A stretch of 9,396 nucleotides of DNA. It comes from Planctomycetota bacterium. GTDB lineage: Bacteria > Planctomycetota > PLA2 > JAEUHO01. Shown one piece after another: positions 6,015-9,396 of this stretch (positions are counted from its first letter, which is position 1; each line of letters begins with the position of its first letter). The notes under the pieces were generated by a model, which did no database searches, was not told the DNA's origin, and was given only the letters and a program-made list of their open reading frames with translations. The stretch is taken from assembly GCA_026647295.1 (NCBI GenBank), contig JAPKHB010000132.1, positions 1 to 9,396 of the forward strand, written 5' to 3'. Both the position numbers and the translations under genes were made by a program.

Positions 6015-8783
6015 TCAGCGCTGCTTGCAGCCGCAGGCCGAGCCGAAGAGGCCGCACAGCGAGCAGGCCTTTCGGGCCGGGGCCGGCGGGCCCAGGTCCT
6101 CGAGCGGCGCGACCGGCGTGTAGGTGGTCGCCGGCCCGAGCTCGGGGATGTCCAGGTTGTCCCGGGGCTCGAGCTCCTCGAGCGGCACGATGCGCGCCGT
6201 GATCAGCACCAGGAGGTTGCTGCGGCTCACGAAGTTGCCCTTGCGGGTGACCAGGAAGGAGAGGATCGGGATCTGCGAGAGGAACGGGATCCCGCTCTCG
6301 CGCACGTCCTTCTCGTAGAACTTGAGCCCGCCCAGGAGCAGGGTGCCCGAGTCCGGCATGCTGACCGTGGTGCGCACCCGGCTCACCCGGAGTTCCGGGA
6401 TCTGGAGGATCACCGGGGCGTTGGCGCCGATGGGGCCCGAGGCCAGCGAGGTGCTGAAGGTCGCGATCGGGCGCTGCAGGACGGCGACCGTCGGCCGCAG
6501 CTCGAGCGTCACGAAGCGCCGGTCGGCGGAGACCACCGGACGCACGTCCAGCACCACGCCGTCCAGGATCGTCTGCACGACCGGGTTGGCGATGTTGGAC
6601 GCCTGGGCGATCTCCACCTCGTAGTCCTGCACGTACGAGACCTGGTTCAGGACCGAGACGTTGGCCCGCTGGGTGTTGTAGACCGTGATGCGCGGGGCGG
6701 TGATCTGCTGCACCCGCTCGGACTTCTCGACCGCCCGCAGGATGACCTCGATCTCGGTGTCGTCCAGGTAGGTGGTCTGGAAGCTCAACCCGCCCGAGCC
6801 GGTGAGGCGGTCCGGGCTGCCGAAGCGCTTGATGGTCGTGTCCCACAGGTTCTCGACGCGGGCGCTGTAGGCCCCGTCCTGCCCGTCGTTGTAGAAGATG
6901 CCCGCGTCGTTCGTCGTGCCGACCGAGCTGGGCTCGGGGAAGGTGCCGAACGGCACGCCGTAGGGGTTGGCGGCCGTCCCGAAGAACACGTCGTCCTGGA
7001 CGACGTTGGTGCCCAGGCCCGGCTGGCCCACGCCGGCCGAGTCGTCGCCCAGGCCGCGCAGGTCCACGCCCACGTCCCGAAGGAAGTTGTCGGCCGCCGT
7101 GAGGAAGCGGATCTCCAGGTCCACCAGCAGGCCGGTGTTGGCGCGGATCTGGCCCAGGAGGTCGTCCACCTCGCTGAGGATCTCGGGCACGTTGCGCGCG
7201 ATGAGGATGCCGTTGCGGTGCTCGAGGGTCGCGGGGTCCTCCCACTTGCCCTCGCCGCCGACGGTCTCCTTGATCAACTCGACCAGCTGGTCGGCCGGGA
7301 AGATCGACTCGGGCTCCTTGAGCTCGGGCGGCTCGGGCGGCGTGAAGTTCGACGGCGCGAGGTTGATGTCCTGGCCGCGGAAGTTCTGGATCCGCACCGT
7401 CAGGTCCTTCACGTCGAAGTAGCGCAGCTTCATCGAGCCGCTGATCTCGTCGGCCATCATGATCCAGATGACGCCGCCGCGCACCTCCCACGAGAGGTCG
7501 AAGGGGGCCGTGACCACCTGGGTGAGGATCGTCCGCACGCTGACGTCGTCGAGGTTCGCGGAGACCGTGACCTCGTCGAACTTCTCCTGGCGCACCTTCG
7601 GGGTGACGTAGTAGTTCAGCCCGGTGATGGTGCGCAGGTACTCGACGACCTGGTCGAGGTTCTGGGCCTCCCAGGTGAGGTCCTGCACCCGCTTCTTGTC
7701 GATGATCTCGAGCACGCCGGCGACGTTCGCCGCGTCGGCCTCGGGGGTCTCCTCGCCCACGATGCGCGGCTTGCGGTGCGCGATGTCGTCGAGCCAGTTC
7801 TTCGGGAACACCACCGTCTCGACCTGGGGCAGGGCGATCATGTCGAGTTCGTGCATGACCAGCTTCCACTCCTGGGCGAAGGCGCGGCGGCTCGCCTCGT
7901 CGTTGGCGGAGTGCTCGGCGTCGTAGCTCATCGCGATGATGCGCTCGGCGTCGCCGTTGGTCGGGTCCAGGCGCAGGATCTGCTGGGCGTACTCCCGCGA
8001 CAGGGCGTAGTCGCCGTTGCGGAAGGCCCGGTGGGCGCCCTCGAACCAGGCGCGCATCCGGCCCAGCCGGCGTTCGCGCTCCTCGACCAGTTCGCGCTCG
8101 CGCTCGGCCTGGGCCTTGGCGATCTGCTCGGAGCGGGCGGCGCGGGCCGCGATCTCGCCCTTGTAGCGCGCCGTGTCGATGCGGTCGCGGATGCCGGCGG
8201 CGCTGATCCCGAAGTCGGCCGTCTCGTCGTACCAGGAGATGATCGAGAGGGCCTTCTGGTACTCCTTGACGGCCTCCTCGTACTGCTCCTTCGCCTCCAG
8301 CATGCGGCCGCGCTCGACGTAGGAGCGCACCTCGGTGGCGGCCTGCTCGCGCTTGACGGCGGCGACGTCGCGCTGCTTGTCGAAGTAGTCCGCGGTGGTG
8401 CTGGCGCGGTCGGTGGACAGCCGCCGCCAGCCCTCCTGGGCACGGGCGTCGGTGGGGTCGGCATCCAGCGCCTTGGCGTAGAACTCGCGCGCGCCCGCCA
8501 GGTCGCCGGCCTCCTCGGCCTCCCGCGCCAGCTTGAGGCTCTGCTCGACGAGGAAGGCGCGCCGGTCGGCCTCCACGCCGCGCCGCTCGCCGGCTTCCTC
8601 CATCAGCGGGCGCGCCTCGGGCTCGGCCGCGGCCGGCGCCGCCGCCGGCGCGCCGGCGGGCGCCTCGGCCCCCGGTTGGGCGGGCTGCGCCACGGAGAGC
8701 GTGCGGCGACCCTGGCAGGCCGGTGCGAGGGCGAGGAGCCCGACGGCAGCCAGGAGCGCGAGGAAGGGGGCGTTGCGAGTCAT
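6015..8783 (-). CDS. Secretin lipoprotein with N-terminal TPR and coiled-coil regions, 922 aa
   Basis: This is an outer-membrane secretin of the GspD/PilQ superfamily; such proteins form multimeric gated channels. Residues 1-22 are a signal peptide followed by Cys23 (ALAPAC|Q, a slightly atypical lipobox), suggesting lipidation. An Ala/Pro linker (31-60) leads to TPR-like units at about 71-120, 150-185 and 246-285, with a charged coiled coil at about 195-245. An STN/N0-like domain follows at about 368-443, and a secretin N-type domain with NGILIARNVPEILSEVDDLL at about 500-547. The secretin core is about 553-870; it includes the near-C-terminal signature DSGTLLLGGL and GIPFLSQIPILSFL (about 811-845). 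The tail ends in a Cys-rich segment, CSLCGLFGSACGCKQR. The ATG at 8783 was chosen because AAGGGAA lies 8 nt upstream and the lipoprotein signal starts there; an in-frame ATG at 8807 lies upstream of that site. No partner ATPase, platform or pilin gene is visible, so type II, type IV pilus or another system cannot be distinguished. Confidence 0.95.
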   Translation of the reverse strand: MTRNAPFLALLAAVGLLALAPACQGRRTLSVAQPAQPGAEAPAGAPAAAPAAAEPEARPLMEEAGERRGVEADRRAFLVEQSLKLAREAEEAGDLAGAREFYAKALDADPTDARAQEGWRRLSTDRASTTADYFDKQRDVAAVKREQAATEVRSYVERGRMLEAKEQYEEAVKEYQKALSIISWYDETADFGISAAGIRDRIDTARYKGEIAARAARSEQIAKAQAERERELVEERERRLGRMRAWFEGAHRAFRNGDYALSREYAQQILRLDPTNGDAERIIAMSYDAEHSANDEASRRAFAQEWKLVMHELDMIALPQVETVVFPKNWLDDIAHRKPRIVGEETPEADAANVAGVLEIIDKKRVQDLTWEAQNLDQVVEYLRTITGLNYYVTPKVRQEKFDEVTVSANLDDVSVRTILTQVVTAPFDLSWEVRGGVIWIMMADEISGSMKLRYFDVKDLTVRIQNFRGQDINLAPSNFTPPEPPELKEPESIFPADQLVELIKETVGGEGKWEDPATLEHRNGILIARNVPEILSEVDDLLGQIRANTGLLVDLEIRFLTAADNFLRDVGVDLRGLGDDSAGVGQPGLGTNVVQDDVFFGTAANPYGVPFGTFPEPSSVGTTNDAGIFYNDGQDGAYSARVENLWDTTIKRFGSPDRLTGSGGLSFQTTYLDDTEIEVILRAVEKSERVQQITAPRITVYNTQRANVSVLNQVSYVQDYEVEIAQASNIANPVVQTILDGVVLDVRPVVSADRRFVTLELRPTVAVLQRPIATFSTSLASGPIGANAPVILQIPELRVSRVRTTVSMPDSGTLLLGGLKFYEKDVRESGIPFLSQIPILSFLVTRKGNFVSRSNLLVLITARIVPLEELEPRDNLDIPELGPATTYTPVAPLEDLGPPAPARKACSLCGLFGSACGCKQR

Positions 8784-8788
8784 GCCTG

Positions 8789-8804
8789 GGGTTCCCTTCG
8801 TGGG
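8789..8804 (-). promoter_or_regulatory. Leader element copy 3 with ribosome binding site of the secretin gene
   Basis: The minus strand reads CCCACGAAGGGAACCC. Its AAGGGAA part lies 8 nt before the ATG at 8783, and the ACGAA-to-ATG distance is 18 nt, as at the 1254-aa gene. It sits within an inverted repeat, CATGCC (8803-8808) and GGCATG (8781-8786), which could close a hairpin around the ribosome binding site and include the start codon. Confidence 0.65.
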
Positions 8805-8913
8805 CATGGCGGACCGGCGGGCCTGCCGCAGCCCCGGGGCGACCTCCTCGCCTCGGCCTGCGGTCCTCCTCCTGCCGGACACTGCCGTTCGGGCGCTGGA
8901 GTAAGGGGGACCT

Positions 8914-8931
8914 GTCACGCCCCCGTCACGC
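8914..8931. repeat. Tandem GTCACGC heptamers (candidate operator)
   Basis: GTCACGC occurs at 8914-8920 and again at 8925-8931, an 11-bp phase that puts both on the same face of the helix. The second copy belongs to a 14-bp block (8920-8933) found exactly at 5605-5618 upstream of the 1254-aa gene. By eye, all four copies of the heptamer in the window (100-106, 5610-5616, 8914-8920, 8925-8931) are intergenic. Binding by a regulator is an inference. Confidence 0.4.
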
Positions 8932-8988
8932 GGTCGCGCCGGAATCCGGGGATCGGGCCTGTGGGGTGTGCGGGCGTAGCATCGGGGG

Positions 8989-9396
8989 ATGCCCACCGAC
9001 CTTGGCCCGGAGGTCCGCGCCCACGTGGCCTGGCTGCGCCAGCACACTGGCCATACCACGGTCCGCTCGAACACGAGCCTTCGCACCGGGCGGCGCGTGG
9101 CGCTGCGCGCCGATGATGTCACCGTGGCGCAGATTCTCAAGGGTCCCGAGTGGCGCCACGGCTACGACGAGTCTCTTGCCTACGCAACCGCCATCTCCGG
9201 CAAGTGGGGGCTCGGAGAACCGGGAACGACCGGGCTCCCCAACGATCACGGCTTCGACGAATGGTTCGGTTTCCTCAATCAGCAACATGCGCATGGCCAC
9301 TACCCGGAGTACCTGTGGAGGAACAAGTCGAAGGAGACGTTGAAGGGCAATCTCGGCGGGCGGCGGCGAGAATACGCCTCCGACCTGATGGCCCGC
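8989..9396 (+). CDS. Sulfatase-family fragment lacking its catalytic N-terminus, runs off the window (probable pseudogene)
   Basis: The frame is open for 136 codons to the window edge. It is a clear piece of an S1 (arylsulfatase-type) sulfatase: HTGHTTVR (about residues 19-26), ADDVTVAQILK (41-51), GKWGLGEPGTTGLPNDHGFD (71-90) and HGHYPEYLWRN. The Lys of GKWGLG corresponds to a conserved active-site-region Lys. In the family these motifs follow an N-terminal metal-binding Asp pair and a CxPSR/SxPSR segment whose Cys or Ser becomes formylglycine. Neither is present: the ATG at 8989 begins only about 18 residues before the homology, a TAG lies in frame at 8977-8979, and other frames upstream show no CxPSR. 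There is also an extra run of about 10 residues (PEWRHGYDESLA) before YATAISGKW. No Shine-Dalgarno site precedes the ATG. By my count 24 of 136 codons end in A or T, far more than in the neighbouring genes. The start is therefore uncertain, and decay or import is likely. Confidence 0.75.
   Translation, partial: MPTDLGPEVRAHVAWLRQHTGHTTVRSNTSLRTGRRVALRADDVTVAQILKGPEWRHGYDESLAYATAISGKWGLGEPGTTGLPNDHGFDEWFGFLNQQHAHGHYPEYLWRNKSKETLKGNLGGRRREYASDLMAR

Larger units (their letters stand above)
8784..8988. other. 205-bp divergent intergenic gap
   Basis: It lies between the start of the secretin gene (minus strand) and the sulfatase-like frame (plus strand). It contains the leader element of the secretin, two GTCACGC heptamers 11 bp apart (8914-8920 and 8925-8931), a small inverted repeat CCGGAATCCGG (8939-8949) and an in-frame TAG (8977-8979) just before the sulfatase-like ATG. 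I found no good -35/-10 pair for either direction, so the secretin promoter is not located. Confidence 0.5.

Noticed and set aside
8642..8659. An 18-bp perfect palindrome of C and G
   Set aside because: It falls within the codons of the Ala/Gly/Pro linker of the secretin (about residues 42-48), where low-complexity GC codons readily produce such symmetry. No separate function is needed.
5238..9116. A 1292-codon open frame on the plus strand opposite the secretin
   Set aside because: It is an antisense shadow. The minus strand shows unmistakable secretin motifs, and the plus-strand product is repetitive His/Asp/Val/Gly/Leu sequence.
8784..9140. N-terminal extension of the secretin upstream of 8783
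   Set aside because: It would overlap the sulfatase-like frame and place residues before the lipoprotein signal. The leader element and ribosome binding site lie directly before 8783.

Overview
The window is very GC-rich bacterial DNA in which almost every codon of the main genes ends in G or C. It carries large secreted tetratricopeptide (TPR) proteins, a TPR-containing secretin lipoprotein and a piece of an S1-family sulfatase. This combination is most like a high-GC planctomycete (Planctomycetota). That placement is an inference from gene content; Myxococcota or another high-GC didermal lineage cannot be excluded. The secretin implies a diderm cell.

Layout, from the right end to the left because the main genes read on the minus strand. 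At the right edge, on the plus strand, lies a sulfatase-like reading frame (8989 to the window end) that starts after the point where the catalytic site should be, so it is probably a decayed or truncated copy. A 205-bp divergent gap follows. Then comes a 922-aa secretin lipoprotein with N-terminal TPR and coiled-coil regions (8783 down to 6015). A 646-bp non-coding gap (5369-6014) holds a terminator-like hairpin, two sigma70-like promoters reading leftward and a strong GC hairpin. Next is a 1254-aa exported all-helical TPR protein (5368 down to 1604), followed 56 nt later by a 465-aa exported TPR protein (1547 down to 150). The last two are probably one operon. The leftmost 149 bp is non-coding, with a perfect 8-bp hairpin over the last stop codon.

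All three main proteins have export signals and repeat-rich helical regions. A simple reading is an envelope assembly: the secretin forms an outer-membrane pore whose TPR/coiled-coil part faces the periplasm, and the two soluble TPR proteins act as scaffold or partners. No ATPase, inner-membrane platform, pilin or ExbB/ExbD gene is in the window, so the type of machine cannot be named.

The most notable non-coding signals are: a shared leader element (CCCACGAAGGGRACCC, or a weaker ACGAAAGGGAC form) just before all three genes; a 14-bp element shared by both upstream gaps; and a promoter-to-hairpin interval inside the 646-bp gap that could encode a short RNA. No tRNA, rRNA, CRISPR array or insertion sequence was seen.
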